Assembly (NCBI GenBank): GCA_015680685.1 | Contig: MNCI01007825.1 | Location: forward strand, 226,723-290,722 | DNA length: 64,000 nt | Source of the DNA: Gnetum montanum | Lineage: Eukaryota > Streptophyta > Gnetopsida > Gnetales > Gnetaceae | Reading direction: 5' to 3' | Shown here: piece after piece, positions 33,576 through 46,233 of the stretch | Numbering within the stretch: position 1 is the stretch's first letter | Layout: every line of letters begins with the position of its first letter | The notes under the pieces: generated by a model | What the model saw: only the letters and a program-made list of their open reading frames with translations | The model's database searches: none | Told to the model about the DNA's origin: nothing | Program-made: the position numbers and the translations under genes

Positions 33576-36500
33576 AAACTTACTCTGAGTGCCGCATTAC
33601 AAAATTTTATTCAAGTGGATGCATACAAAATGAAAAAGTGACAAAAATATTAGATAAAAATTGAAGATTATAAAATTTTATAGAGGTTTTCAAAAAGTTG
33701 CTGAAGATGATTTTTCTTATTGTCACTAGCGGTGGTGGACTCCCAACCTTGACTGTTATGTTGATGCTTCTCTAGTCATGTAGAATGTTATTGAAGGATG
33801 GATTAAAATTTCTTCTTATCATCCCATGGTTCAATCAATCATATGATGTTTGAGCTATTATCATGTATGTGCTACTATTTATCAATGAGCCTATCCTCTG
33901 TTGTCCCTCTCTTGGCTTCGTTTCCATGCCTAGAAAAAGACCATCTTCCTTAGAAGTTCCTTTTAGCATCACTTGCAGTCACCAAAGGATCAACATTAGT
34001 TTTAATAAAATTTCCTTAATAATTAACCCTTTTTGGATCCCTTAGTTTGCATTTAAGCACAAGGTGAAGACAACGTACTATGCGCAAGGCTATGAGTTAA
34101 CTAAAATCATCAAGTTGTTTATCTTATTTTGGTCATTACTATTAGTTATCACAATGTTCAAAAATAGGATGTTGGAAAAATTTCAAAGCAAGCTTCCCTA
34201 GCCCCCATAACTAATAAGTGTAACTCTGGAAGTGCACAAGTTTTCAAACAATTGAAACCAAAGGTCTAATGTAGAAGATAGCTAAGAGATTTTTGGAAGT
34301 TAAAGGATATTGAGATAGAGAAGTAGCAAAATTTAATTAAAAATGATTAGAAATAGTCCCTAAAAGCATGGATAAATTTAGAGAAACCATCACTGATGTT
34401 CTAGAAGTGTGAAGGTTACTTCAAAGCCATGATCAGAAAAAGTTATGCAAGTGGGACTTTTCCAAAACAGGCTCCTTCCATAATGTTTTTTCATAACCAC
34501 TTCTAGAGATATCCATGGGCACCTTAGAAGTTAAATGTAGATCATGTCTTTATTCCAAACAACACATAACTACTTTGGTTGGAATGTTGCACTATACTAC
34601 ACAAAACCAAAAGGCTCATAATCATATGCAGCAGTGAGGTGAATGAATGGGATGAGAACAGATTATAGAGATTGGAATGTAAGATGTTTTATCATGTCCA
34701 CAATAGGTGCTTATGTCAAATGTAATTAAAATGATCCACATACCTACCTGTCCAAGTTTCAGACCAAGTACATACCACTAACAATGACCTTGCATTGATG
34801 TGTTCCCTCCTACCTACCGCCATGAGTTCACAACCATCTCAAAGAATAATCATCACATCAAAAAGAGAAGAATGAAGGGCCCTAGTTAGAGGAATGCCTT
34901 CAAGCATGGGTAACATGTCTTTCTAGCCCCATAACCAATGCTTGTAGTCCATTATCGTGTCTGAGTGTGCTTTGAATTTCCATTATTTTTTTCTCTTTTT
35001 TTTGGATTTTATATTTTTATGATTTTGGATGAGAACCACACCATGCAAAGAATTTTAACTTCCTATTATTTGCTGAGTGATGATATGTTTGATGAGGAGT
35101 CATGAACAACATGAAGTCAAGAAGAGAACCCAACAAATCCACTTAAGGTCAAACCTTTGCCATTCCCACTTGGTCGTTCCCTCTTTCTTCAAGGTACAAT
35201 GATCATTGATCAATTTTAGTTTCATGAAAGAACAACAAAATTGGTTTCATGACCAAAGATCTTTTTATTTAGAGTGTTGGAGGGATTGATGAGGTGGTCT
35301 TACTACTTCACACAATTACTTACCCAATCCTATTGATAGCATAGCACAAAAGCCCAACACATAGCGTTGACTTTTGCATCATGACTTGGCAATATTATTA
35401 ACAAAAACATGAAGAAAATGACTCAAGCAAAAAGAAAATTATAAAGAAAAGAAAAAAAATATCAAGAATTGAAAAAAATATTAAGAATTAGAAAATGGTG
35501 AAAGAAATGAAAAAATGATAAAAAATTGTAAAACAAAAGCGTAAAAAGCACTTATTAGTTCTTGAACCACGATGGAGCATCTCCCCCACGACTAAACTTA
35601 TTGCCATACATTTAAGAGATGGACCACACAATCCCTTGGTTACACACCATGACTTTCCCATTTATCACTGTTACTAATTCAATTGATTGCATGGTAGCAC
35701 ATCTAACATTGGTGATAGTCTTGTTTGGATCATTCAAAGATGTTTCTTCATCAAGACTTGAAGGTATTTCCATTTTGGGGGGTCTAGATGTGTTTGCTTC
35801 TTCTTCTTGATTTTTTCTTTTAATTCTCAAGTCTCCATGTTTAATATCCTCTTCTAGTGTATGATTAGAGTGTAAGATATATGTGTTTAAGTCCTCTATT
35901 TGGTCGGCTTTCCTAAGTCTAGAACTAATAAGAGGATCAATTTCTTCCATGCATCTTTGAAATAGTTTTGTATTCTCATTTTCAAGCCACTAAGTGACTT
36001 CTAGTTTAGTGGCTACTACATGGATTTATTTTCACTCACATGCTTATTTCTTAACTTTATGCTAGGATGATACAAGGGTTGTGTTACTATTTCAAAATTT
36101 TGGCCCACAATTGCACCCTTTATTATTAGTGATGCATGGGTTTTTCTGTCTTTCCATAATGATAGGTTTATCTTTTATTTCTGGTTGTTGGATTTTGCAT
36201 ATGATCAGGAGACATTATTTCACAAAGGAAGGGGGTTGCACCAGATTAGCTTTATGCAAGCTTTGATGTGCTAGTAGGTCTACAAGTTTTGTGCTCATGC
36301 GTGGGAACAATCCTAAAGAAAGGATGTTTCCGAGGTTGTGGTTGAGATCCACTAGCCTTATCATTTTTGTGTATGTTCATAGCACAAGTGACATTCTTTC
36401 ATTGATATTGTGGTGTCAAACCTTCCTATGTTGTTGGCAATGACATATGGTGGAGGGAAGTATGAGAATATTAAGGATATGACAAAGGATGAGAGGCATG

Positions 36501-36839
36501 AGGTGCTGATCCTTCAAAAGATGTTGCAAGCTAATGATATTTGGGAGAGTGGTAGCAGTGATTTGAGGCAGATAAAGTAGAACTAGTTGGGGAAATAGGT
36601 TGTTCAACATAATATCTGTACAGGTCTAGCTAGCAATAAGGGTACTACTGGTTTGATGATGACCTCTCCCACGACTGTGGGTTTTGCCATTGTGTTTGAT
36701 AGTGGTTTTGAGACTAATAAGAAATCCCACTAGGATAGTACAATTGGTTGTAGAATTGTCAACAATTACCTTGTAAGGTAATTCCTAGGAATTTGCTTTT
36801 GTACAAACTAGGGATCCAAAGCAAAAGCCCAATACTCAT
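33576..36839 (-). other. Element F degenerate interior
   Basis: From about 36830 to 36400 a decayed Pro-rich gag tail is likely. A 112-codon minus frame at 35612-35950 (MEEIDPLISSRLRKADQIED) is open but unrecognised. About 35580-34100 is the family spacer. Near 33985 a string like GTGACTGCAAG with ATGCTAAAAGG recalls the ORF3 start. The rest shows nothing I can name. Confidence 0.4.
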
Positions 36840-38359
36840 GTAGATGTAACATTGGGCAATAGCCCTTTGGATGGTTATATAGGCAAATGTCACATCCATC
36901 ATCCTCTCCTGTGGTTGAGTCTATAACCTTCTCTTCCACAACCATTTTCCCTTTTTACTGATAACCATTTCTAGATGTTTCTTTGGTCTTTTTCCTCTTC
37001 TTATTTTGATCACTTGATTTGTCTTGCATTACTCTCTCCTCTACGATTTTTAAGTAAGTTGTAAATTTTCCATTCATCAACTCCCACATCTTATCTATCC
37101 TTGCTTCAAGCTTATTGATAGACATTGTATTGACAAGGTTTGTTGTGAAATCACCTCATCAAGATCTGCCTCTTTTTCCTCATCATAGATATGGACCCTT
37201 TTCTTTTGAAGAGTTAGGTCCTAGTTATATTCCTCTACATTATCTCATTTACATAGCTCTTCTTCTTCTTTTTCCACTTGCTTGATTAGCCTTTATATTT
37301 GATGGGCTTTCAGTTTGTATAACCACCCTTGGGCATAAATCCCAAGGGTTTCTCTTGTTTGATTACGAAGACCATCTATGATGTGGAAAATTTGCTCATT
37401 TTGAGAGAAATCATGGTTGGGACATCTATGTATTAGTGAATAGTATCTATCTAAAGCCACATCCAAGGATTCATGTTGTTCTTGCTTCCATCCTTAGATT
37501 TGATTTCTTAGGTTGGACACTCTCACATAAGTTTGGTGTTTTTTGTTAAAGAATTCTAGCATTGTGGACCATTAGTGAGTGGAAACTAGTTCCAATGATC
37601 TATACCAACTTTTAGCTTTGTCTATTAGTGTTCTAGAAATGAGCTTAAGATTTTGCCACTTTTGTTCAATGTTTTGCAAGGTGCATGCATCATTAAAGGC
37701 ATGTAAATGATGTTATGAATCATAATTATAGCCTCCCTTAAATTTAGGAATGTTGTCCATATTAAGTCATTTGATGTGACTATCCCTTTGATGCCTTTGG
37801 TGTATTTGAACTACCTCCTTAATTTGTGTCAGGCTCCTAGTCGCCAACAAGGGTTCATCTGTACCAGACATGTCATGGTGATAATCTATATTTCTATTCA
37901 TCTACTTATGTTGATCTTGTCTATACTCATTTTGATGTCTTTGATTTTGCCCTTGGGTTTGATTTCCATCTTTATCTTTTGACCCCATAGCAAAGCTCTA
38001 TCTCTATACCTATGTTAACCTTTGTCAGAACTAGATGTTGAAGAGGAAGAGGAAGATGAGGAACTAGGAGAATTGCCATGACTTATATATTGTCCCCTAT
38101 TGGCCCTTGATCTATCTTTTCTAGGTTTAGAGAGGGTCCTTGGCCTTGAGGCCCTCCTTGTTCTAGGAATTTCTCCATCTCCTCTAAGATTATCTATATC
38201 AATTGAATGTAGTCCTTGTGTGTAGTATGGGTCAAAATGAGCATATGAAACCCCTACTTAAGGTTGTTCACTCCAATTCTCTTCAATATAGAACCTATTA
38301 TTTCTCTTATGAGTGTTCTCATCATTTGGTCCTATGTGAAAAATACATGGTTTTGACAT
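36840..38359 (-). pseudogene. Element F gag remnant
   Basis: Starts MSKPCIFHIGPNDENTHKRN at 38359, about 95 bases after the primer site, with a fairly open first 120 codons ending in a run of Ser codons. The core includes ACTLQNIEQKWQNLKLISRT, KAKSWYRSLE and NHDFSQNEQIFHIIDGLRNQ. The knuckle CDICLYNHPKGYCP at about 36854-36894 keeps all four zinc ligands with CX2CX3HX4C spacing. Stops occur in the core. Confidence 0.75.
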
Positions 38360-38452
38360 GCGAGTTAAAATATTAATATTTTCTAAAAGATAAATCATTA
38401 ACACTTCTACAAAAATCGTTTATAATATAAATAATCTAGATAGCTGGTACCA

Positions 38453-38470
38453 TCCTTGACAATGGTGCCA
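38453..38470 (-). other. Element F primer-binding site
   Basis: On the minus strand TGGCACCATTGTCAAGGA, five transitions from the tRNA-Asp complement, one base after the LTR end AAGCA. Confidence 0.75.
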
Positions 38471-38471
38471 A

Positions 38472-39400
38472 TGCTTAGCAACAGGTACCCCCTACGTCCA
38501 ACCATATGAGTCACAAGTGTTCACGCATGATCCAGTCAAATTTTGATGTTGCTTTGACTTTATGCTACTCCTAATGATAATAGAGAAATTAATTATTTAA
38601 TCTAATTAACAACTGAAAAGTAAACCCTAAACCAACTTACGAGCAATGAGTGTCCATTCCTAGCTTTCTATACACATCTTGAACCCACATATCCACTACT
38701 AGGATTATTAAGCACTATGCTAATGGGTGAACCAACCAATAATGTTGCTAGAAAAACCAAGCGAATGTTTACGCTCAAAACTAGTCACGCTCATTCCACC
38801 AATTGATTAATTTGCATGGAAATGTAAATATTAACTAAGTACATGAAATATAAATTGCACGGAAAGTAAATGTAATCGAAGTCAAAGTGCTACAATGAAT
38901 GAGAATCAATTTTGATCTTATTGTTGTTCGTTCATGGAATGTGTCCAACGAATACATGTTTATGCTCAAAACTGGTTGCATTCATTCCACCAATTAATTA
39001 ACGTGCATGGAAATGTAAATATTAACTAAGTACATGGAATATAAATTGCATGAAAAGTAAATCTAATCCAAGTCAAAGTGCTGCAATGAATAAGAATCAA
39101 TCTTGGTCTTATTACTATTCATGGAATGTGTCCACAAACATTGCCACTCAAATAAGATGTCATACAGTTGACTCAAATCCAAACTACATGCACTCATTGA
39201 CTATTCTATAAAACTATGGAATAAAACTACAAGAGTTTGGCTATTCTATTGATAAAAGAATTAAACTACTTTGGATCGTGTGCCCAAGTGTTGTATTTAT
39301 AGGCAAGCATATATCTTGCGATATTGGATATTCGATAACGTAGCATTTGATCCAATATCAAGGCTCTGATATTGAGGCCTAAGCAAGATACGATTCATCA
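38472..39400 (-). repeat. Element F 5' LTR (929 bp)
   Basis: On the minus strand begins TGATGAATCG and ends GCTAAGCA next to the primer site. TATAAATA (as TATTTATA) near 39294. A stretch about GCATGGAAATGTAAATATTAAC occurs twice (about 38814 and 39004), a ~190 bp internal duplication absent from the 3' LTR. Confidence 0.8.
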
Positions 39401-39479
39401 CTCTTGATCTTTTAAAATTTTGAAAAGTGCTTTAGATCTCAAGAAAACTAGGCTTGAAATATGTTTTTTAATCTCATAT

Positions 39480-40260
39480 TTAAAGGATTAGGGTTGCCAA
39501 ATTTGATTCTAGAGTCAAGTGAAGTTCACTTAGAGCTTGTCTAGATTTCGTTTTTGGAAAATTTGACCACACAAATTGGGAAATGTTGGGCATGAGATAG
39601 GTGATGCTAACGTTTGTGTTAGTGTCACCAAGAGTTAGAAAAATTTTCCTAGTTTTGCCTAGTTTGCCATTCCAAGCCTTCAAGAGTCCACTTAATGCCT
39701 AAATTGATGTTGAATCCTGTTGTGATTGTGTCTAGGAGCTTGTGAGGCCAAGGGATGATGTTGAATTTCGATTGAGAAGTCAAGGATGGCATTGTAAAGA
39801 TCCCAAAAGTGCTAACATTGATGTTGAAGCAAGTGTGAACATTAGCATTAGCTAGGAACTAAGAAAAATTTTAACATTTTTCAAAATTTCCATATTAAGC
39901 ATCTAGGATGCTCAAATTAATGTTAAAATGAGTTGTAATGATCCTTATTGGATGACGAGGAGCCTGTAGTCTTGGGGAATGTTGCCAAATGTTGAACTTG
40001 GACATTAGGGAATGGTAATCTAAGCATCGTGATGCTAACGTTGACATCAACGTTAATGTCACTTGTAAAAGTTAGAAAAATTTTGCATCTTAAATGCTAG
40101 AACTACCTTGCGAAAATTATCATTTTGAGTGTCGAATATGATGTTGACTTGTGGTTGGAGAGCTTGAGAAGTTGAGATTTAAGCCAAACTTCATGTAAGA
40201 AGTTCAATGGAGGTGTCAAGGATGGTGTTGGAGGTATCAAGGATGGTATTAGAGGTGCCA
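39480..40260. repeat. Diverged ~210 bp tandem repeat
   Basis: The phrase GTGMTAACRTTG followed by TTAGAAAAATTTT-like sequence recurs near 39603, 39808 and 40031, spacing 205-223 bases. Between them AATTGATGTTGAAT and GAGGAGCCTGTAG / TAGGAGCTTGTGAG also recur. No coding frame. It could be part of an old LTR or a satellite-like array. Confidence 0.5.
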
Positions 40261-40900
40261 AGTATTAATTAGTTTGAACAAATATCATGTAAGAAAAAAA
40301 TTTCCCTATGTAAAAAGATTTTTGTCTATCTAAAGATTAAATCTTTTATTAACAATCAAGCTTTAGCAAATGAAAAAAAGTCTCAACTTAATGTTGCATG
40401 AGGGGAGGTGGGTGGTTGGTGGGGTGTATTAGACACCAACACCTTATTGTTTCAACTTAAGGTTAATCATTGTGAACAATATGTGCCAACATTTTCTATT
40501 AGACCTTCATCTCCTACAAAGGTTGGTATTTTGCTTTTGTTGCTACATCAAATTCTTTTACTATTTTAAGTTTGAGAATTGATATTCAAAATTATGTTAA
40601 TAATGTGTTAGCCTAGTGGAAGCTCTAAGTCACAAGTTCAAATTTGGTGGGCAATGCTAAGTTATATAAAGTTCTATTTGGACTATATATCTTGAGATGT
40701 ACTTATGCTTCACTTATTTCAAGTTCTAACCCCTTTAAAATTATGTAAATGTTATTAAGACTAAACCCTTTCCTATCTTAATTTTTCAAAGCATTTATTG
40801 TAAGTTTCAAGACATGAGTGGATACTTAGATTCAGCAAAAAATCTCATTTTTTTGGTAGTCCGAAAGAAGAACTAGCCCGAAAATTCTCATTTTTTTTTC
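40261..40900. other. Unassigned AT-rich sequence
   Basis: I see no gene, repeat family or conserved motif here. A short G-rich stretch (GGTGGGTGGTTGGTGGGG, about 40410) could form a G-quadruplex but has no context. Confidence 0.4.
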
Positions 40901-40919
40901 TGGGTTGCATTTTTTTTTT

Positions 40920-41045
40920 TTCCGCTGTTGGGTTGTTCAGGTGTATGTTTTTCAATGGCTTGTGTAGGTGAGGAAAAATTCTCTGCCACACTGCCCTGGC
41001 CCGGCAAGCTTGCCAAAGATCGTAGATACGAGTTCGAATCACCAC
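40920..41045 (+). repeat. Possible tRNA-derived SINE trace
   Basis: GAGTTCGAATC at 41030-41040 fits an RNA polymerase III B box, preceded by the palindrome GGCAAGCTTGCC at 41003-41014 and by GGCTTGTGTAGGTGAGG as a possible poor A box. It lies just upstream of the host gene. No clear ends or target duplication. Confidence 0.25.
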
Positions 41046-41119
41046 GGTGGTTGGATTTTGAAAAGCTGATGATTTTTTGTTCAATGAGGAAGACGATGAT
41101 GAATGGTTTTGCAGAAGTG

Positions 41120-41369
41120 GTGAGTAGTTCTCATCTGATTTTTGTTTCAGTTGTGGAAGTGGTTTCTGATTTGAAATCAGTTAAGTTCTCTGCTGTTAGT
41201 AGCTGATCTATTTCAGTTTTCTCGATGGAAGGGGAAAAAAGGTCAGAAAACAGTTTTTGAAGCCATTCGTGATCAATTGTGTTTCATGGTTTTAATAACG
41301 GGTTTTGTTTTGTTACCATTTTTTATGAATCTTGTAACATGTTTGTTAAGACGTTGAGGGTATTTGCAG
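41120..41369 (+). other. Possible 5' UTR intron of the host gene
   Basis: GTGAGTAG at 41120 and TATTTGCAG ending at 41369 are good splice signals. Removing this 250 bp joins an upstream exon to the exon holding the candidate start codons. The upstream exon frame hits a stop after joining, so it is probably untranslated. Confidence 0.45.
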
Positions 41370-41408
41370 ACTGTAGAAAACTGTTTTCAAGTCCGATGTA
41401 GTTCTTAA

Positions 41409-43444
41409 ATGGGGGATGGATGTGACAAATCAGCAGAAATCAGTACGTCAGTTTATAGAAATTGGTAGAATAATCATCAATAGCCTTCAGTGTATTAATT
41501 TTCTTACCCTAAAGTTGGTTTGCACTTTGAAGCTACCAAGTCGCAGATCAGCAGTTTCCATTCATTTGCCAAAACGAACCATTGCTACTCCACCGAATGA
41601 TAACACTCAAGGTTTTGTTTTTGCTTCTGTAACAATATCAGTATTAAGTATTATTTTGCCTTAAACTTATGATAAGTATTTGTTTGCGCATGCAGATTCC
41701 TGAACAAAAACCAGCAACCTCAAACAAGAACAATGAAAATGCAATCAGCTCCTCAAAGTTGCCTGGTGTCAATAAAAACAAATCTCAGGTCAGAAATTCT
41801 AAACATGATCTATACTCAGAAAATCAACATCCAAACAGGCCGAACAGCATTCCTCCTGGACTGAAAGCTAAAAGAAAATCAATGCAAAGGAGTAGCAATA
41901 CCATGAAAGATGCGGTGAAACTTCACCAGAATGCCAAGGACAATGCAATCAGCTCCTCAAAGTTGCCTGGTGTCAATAGAAACAAATCTCCGGTCAGAAA
42001 TTCCAAACATGATCTGTACTCAGAAAATCAACATCCAAACAGGCCGAATAGCTTTTCTCCTGCACTGAAAGCTAAAAGAAAACGAATGCCAAGGAGTAGC
42101 AATACCATGAAAGATGCTGTGAAACTTCACCAGAATGCCTGCACGTTAACTACTAAAGCTCCTGCAGCAACATATGATTTTCAAAAGGCGAGTTTTGGTT
42201 CTGGACTCAAACAATCTCCTTCCACCAGATGCCTTTGGGATAAGATGAAAAGTAACAGAAGGGTCGAAAAGGTGTCAAGCTTCTGTAGCAATATGCTGCC
42301 ATTTCATGTACAGAAAGTCCAATGCAAATTCACTTCAAATGAAGCAAACCCCAATGACGAGTTGAAATTGGGAGATATGAACAAGCATGAAATGTCAGAG
42401 AAGCAAGAACATCAAAGTGCTCAAGCTTTTCTACATGGATGCTCTGCAACTTTGAAGAATCCGGTGTCTTACAAGAAGTCCATGTCCGCTCCATGTTCAA
42501 GATTGCAAAATGGAAAAAACAGTAAGCTTACTATTTAAATCTTTTTAATGTTACCATGTTTTTAAGAGGGAATTTGAATTTACCATGTTAAAATGAATAT
42601 AGCTATCTCTACTTTCCTGATGTTGGTTGCTTCAAAATCCTAGGAATAATCATGACAAGGAACAGAGGGAAGGAGATGAGGAGAAGAACACACTCAAAGC
42701 AATTTCCCAACATACAAAAAGTTTAAACTAACAAACATTTTTAAACCAGGCAAATGGGCAAAATAGTTTCCTGGTGAGTGATTTAAGTTGCTTGTATTTT
42801 GAGAATGTGAAATATCTCTGACTGTTCCCCACAAATAAAACAATAAAAAAAAATATTGGTAGCATTGAAAATTAATTAGACATGAAATTTTATGTACTTG
42901 CTTAATAACTCTGAAATATGTTTTTTTCCTTTTTTTTTTCTTTTTTTTATGTTTCCTACGTTGCAGTTGGCATTAACATGTCAACCGGAGATTTCCTGGA
43001 GAAGGTGATATACAGCCGTATTTATGCTGTAAAATTACATAGTATAATTTGATTTTAGACAGATAACAGCAACAATTTTGGCCAGGGAACTGGCTCGCTC
43101 ATTTTTTTAATTAAAAAATAGGCATATTGCTAGCATTTTGTGGTCAGTGTGAAACATGAAGTGTGCTTGCATTCTATAATGCCCAAGAATGTAAATTACG
43201 CAATTTATATTCCATCAGATCATGGTGCGCACAATATTCATGCATGTGGTTTTTCTTTATCAAGGTCGGGATTGATGTTATAAACAGGGAGGAAAAAGAC
43301 TGTACAAAAGGCAGATGGAGGAATTCTCCCAATCAGCCAGAGGCATCCCCCAATCAGACACCGTCCAGAGAAGAAAAACAAAAGCAAGAACATGCACTTG
43401 CAACAGCAATCGTTTCCATTACCCCATCGTTACAATCACCCTAA
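41409..43444 (+). CDS. Host gene, five exons, uncharacterised basic protein
   Basis: Model: exons 41409-41442, 41547-41611, 41696-42521, 42967-43004 and 43265-43444, total 1143 bases in frame (380 residues). The strongest part is the last three exons: acceptor TGCAG|ATT at 41695, donor GTAAGC at 42522, acceptor TTGCAG at 42966, donor GTGATA at 43005, acceptor ATCAAG at 43264. Reading frame is kept across both junctions (STGDFLEK then VGIDVINREEKDCTKGRWRN). The 5' part is uncertain: starting at ATG 41416 with exons 41533-41611 and 41715 onward also stays in frame and gives SRRSAVSIHLPKRT. The product is Lys/Arg/Ser-rich, has no visible membrane segment or known catalytic motif, and contains two copies of a 68-residue block. 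A nuclear or cytoskeletal role is possible but only a guess. I do not recognise the family. It is the only convincing non-transposon gene here. Confidence 0.6.
41738..42145 (+). repeat. Internal 204 bp tandem duplication in the host gene
   Basis: Two in-frame copies (41738-41941 and 41942-42145), each 68 codons, contain NAISSSKLPGVN, RNSKHDLYSENQHPNRPNS and SSNTMKDAVKLHQNA. Differences between copies are few (KNKSQ/RNKSP, IPPGLKAKRKSMQ/FSPALKAKRKRMP), so the duplication is fairly recent. Confidence 0.9.
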
Positions 43445-45245
43445 AAGTGGCCATATAGCCCACAAAATCCCAAAATCCTGTCGCAGAGGCCATTTGAAAA
43501 ATGACAAAAAAGAAAGCCCATGATCTCGGTATATGAAATGAAGTAGAACTGCAAACTGGCCACTCAGCCATGTGGATCTGATCCACGATCTTTCGTGATC
43601 AAGTTGGAAGCCTTCATGGAAATTCTTGAATTCATGTTGCCTCTTTTCCCTTTCCTGTGGGAACAAGGCAGCCGCTTTATTGAGGTACAAACTAAAAGAG
43701 TTTCAACAGAATTACATTAAAGATTTTTAAATATTTCAGGCTTTAGAACCTTTTGAGCATTTCTTATCATCTACTGAGAAGCTTTGTTGATCTGGAGTAG
43801 CTTGCTCATAAGATTTGCCTCTTTCACCCACTCAGTGAAAAATTAAATCCCAAAAATGATTATCCTCAAACATTCAAAAAAACCTAAATCATTAACTGAA
43901 AACTGTACAAGAAAGTGAATTTCTATATAATCCTGCACCTTTTAGAACATGCTACTGAAATTCAGAAAGTTCAATGGAGAAGCAATAGCTAATCCAGTTA
44001 GAAGTGTCACAAGCTAACTGCAGAAGTTGTTTCTCTAAAGGTATACAAAACACCATCTAAATGTGAGAAAGAGCGATAACACAGCCTTTAAAGATACACA
44101 CAAAGCAGTACAAGGAAGTAAACTCTTGACCTCTATTTTAAAAGTTAGAGAAGTAACCACCCCGTGACATCCAGGAAATGCAGGTAGAAGATTAACATTG
44201 ATGACAAATATAAGTACTAATAAATATGAATCAGCGTGTACAATATCTCCATCTATGATTAATTACCAGTCAATGCCTGGGCGAATCCAATTTTCCTTTA
44301 AAGAAAGTCAAACTCACCCACAATTAATCACAATTGCCTTCAAGGTGGGGGGAAGAACAAACAAACTGGGCAAAATCGTCTGCATCACAATTCATATAAG
44401 AGGTCCAAAGAACAATAATATCGGCAGAACGGTAATGTTAAAACACATTGCAGAAATGTAACGAACACTTATCTTCAAAAGCTAGAAACAACATTGCAGC
44501 AGAACTGAGAATTGATGTTAATAAGTTGCTAAATTGATGGTAATTCATGGATTCTATTATTGTTAACTATAATGGTCATATGGTTATGACTGGAACATAA
44601 CTATCATAACAACAGTTGCAGCTCCGCACTGAGAACAGTAACGGCAAACCCTCAGGTAGCCATTTCAATCCTTTTCAGGTTTCTGACTACAGAAAGTACC
44701 AGTTACGGTAAGTGCCATTGGCTGACAACTAGCATGAAGTTTATTCGAATGTCATATTATTGCAATAGTTTGTTTTATATTTGGATTTCAAATTATTAAG
44801 AATGAAAACTTCGAGATCTTCCTTCAATTCTGAAATTTAATGCTTTTCAACAATTTGAATCAGATTTCTATTAAGAAACCCGATTCAAACTTTCTCGGTT
44901 TCGCTTGGTGACTATAAGCTTTTACTCCATTTGTTAAAGTTTAACATTTATGATAACAGCAATTCAATCACTAATTACAATTCACAAAATTTGTTGAAGT
45001 TTGATGTTTGTAGATGGATGTACGAACTCACAAGAATATCTAAAATACGAGAAAGAGTGGGTGGAGAAGAATTGAGATGGAACAACACACAAATGTAAAC
45101 TAAATAAATTGAATAAAAAATGCCATGAGCAAAATGACAAGGAATACCAAAATCTAATGGTGGAACTATTGTAAATAAAACACCAAAAACCAAAATCACA
45201 AGGAATAAAAAGCTACTACCATTTAGCTTAATGAGTCTAATAGTA
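43445..45245. other. Downstream region of host gene, no gene seen
   Basis: AT-rich sequence without sustained frames, LTR signals or retroelement motifs. It probably holds the 3' UTR and intergenic DNA of the gene island, ending where element E inserts. Confidence 0.45.
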
Positions 45246-46099
45246 TGATGAACCATGATTTGTCAGTCCGATATCAGGCCGTGATATCGTGACCTAAATA
45301 ACGATATCAGATACACACGATATTGTGACTCCTATGTGGGCCTATAAATACACATGTGGGCGCATAGGAAAATTAGTTAGAAATTAGGAATTCAGTAGTA
45401 AGTGTAGAGTCATTTTTAGTTTTTCTCAACCCTTTCTCCTCGTGCATGCCTGCAGTGTGATGATTGTAATTGTACGGCACCTTTATTTGAGTGTGATATA
45501 TTTGGACATGCACAAGATTGGAAATAAAGATCGAGATTACTTCATCATTGCAACATTTACTTAGTTCTAGTTGTTTGAATGTTCTTTATTACTTTCGTAA
45601 TTAATATCTCTCACCCTCATTTCCTATCCCTATTATTAATCGTATAATGAGTATGACTTAATCACGAGCAACTAAGTGTGACTACTTGATAACCCAGTAG
45701 CGTACCTAGGACATGCACTTGGTAATCCCAATGGTAGTACATGAGGTCCAAGATGTGTACGAATGATTAAGAATGGATGCTCATCGCACTTAGGCTAGCT
45801 TAGGTTCTCTTCTCCCATTTCCTCTTAGCTACATTCTCTCTCTCACTCCCTCTTAGCTTAATCAAAGTTACTTTCCATTGCCTCTAAGAGCAGTACTAGT
45901 TTAGGACCACATCATACACCTCACTCTGGATAAACCATATGTGACAAAGCAAATACTAGTCAAGGTGGGAAGATAGCGAACTACGATCAACGAGTAACTA
46001 TCTAGACACCACAACTAGTCCATCTATGGAGTTTGACTAGATCGTGCGTGCACGCTTGTATTCGTATGGTTGAGTATAGGGGTATCCCACCACTCATCA
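45246..46099 (+). repeat. Element E 5' LTR (854 bp)
   Basis: Begins TGATGAACC, ends CTCATCA. GATATC palindromic words at about 45269-45322, TATAAATA at 45343-45350, AATAAAG near 45525. CTTGATAACCCAGTAGCG and CTTGGTAATCCCAATGG lie around 45685-45735. It is closest to the LTR of B. Confidence 0.85.
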
Positions 46100-46100
46100 A

Positions 46101-46118
46101 TGGCGTCGTTGCTGGGGA
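46101..46118 (+). other. Element E primer-binding site
   Basis: TGGCGTCGTTGCTGGGGA, two C-to-T changes from the tRNA-Asp complement, immediately after the LTR. Confidence 0.85.
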
Positions 46119-46233
46119 CAATGCTAGTTATCTAAATTAGCTATATCATACAAGATCACTGTAACATGGTATTAACAATGTATCTTTCAGGCAAAGAAAT
46201 TAAATTCAGTTAAGTCACACACAATTCACAAAA

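Larger units (their letters stand above)
32603..39400 (-). mobile_element. Element F: minus-strand relative with gag but no visible pol
   Basis: Two minus-strand LTRs (32603-33468 and 38472-39400) flank 5 kb. On the minus strand the inside reads primer site, gag, degenerate sequence, the spacer with its conserved block (34896-34926), a trace of the ORF3 start near 33980 and a polypurine tract. No RT, RNase H or integrase text is visible. F is therefore another deleted or non-autonomous copy. Confidence 0.7.

Noticed and set aside
35612-35950. A conserved gene on the minus strand within element F
   Set aside because: The 112-codon frame is open but unlike anything recognisable and sits in decayed retroelement sequence.
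32598-39405. Target-site duplication of element F
   Set aside because: The five bases outside the two LTRs do not match, and the outer LTR edge at 32603 is uncertain.
41003-41040. A tRNA gene
   Set aside because: A B-box-like GTTCGAATC is present but no acceptor stem or cloverleaf can be drawn; at best a SINE trace.
43163-43264. First 34 codons of the ORF that ends at 43444
   Set aside because: This part lies in the intron before the last exon; only 43265-43444 fits the gene frame.
43436-43690. Minus-strand 84-codon ORF
   Set aside because: It lies mostly just downstream of the host gene stop on the opposite strand, and shows no protein-like pattern or known motif.
44198-44461. 87-codon plus-strand ORF downstream of the host gene
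   Set aside because: No start context, splice support or protein-like composition; consistent with chance.
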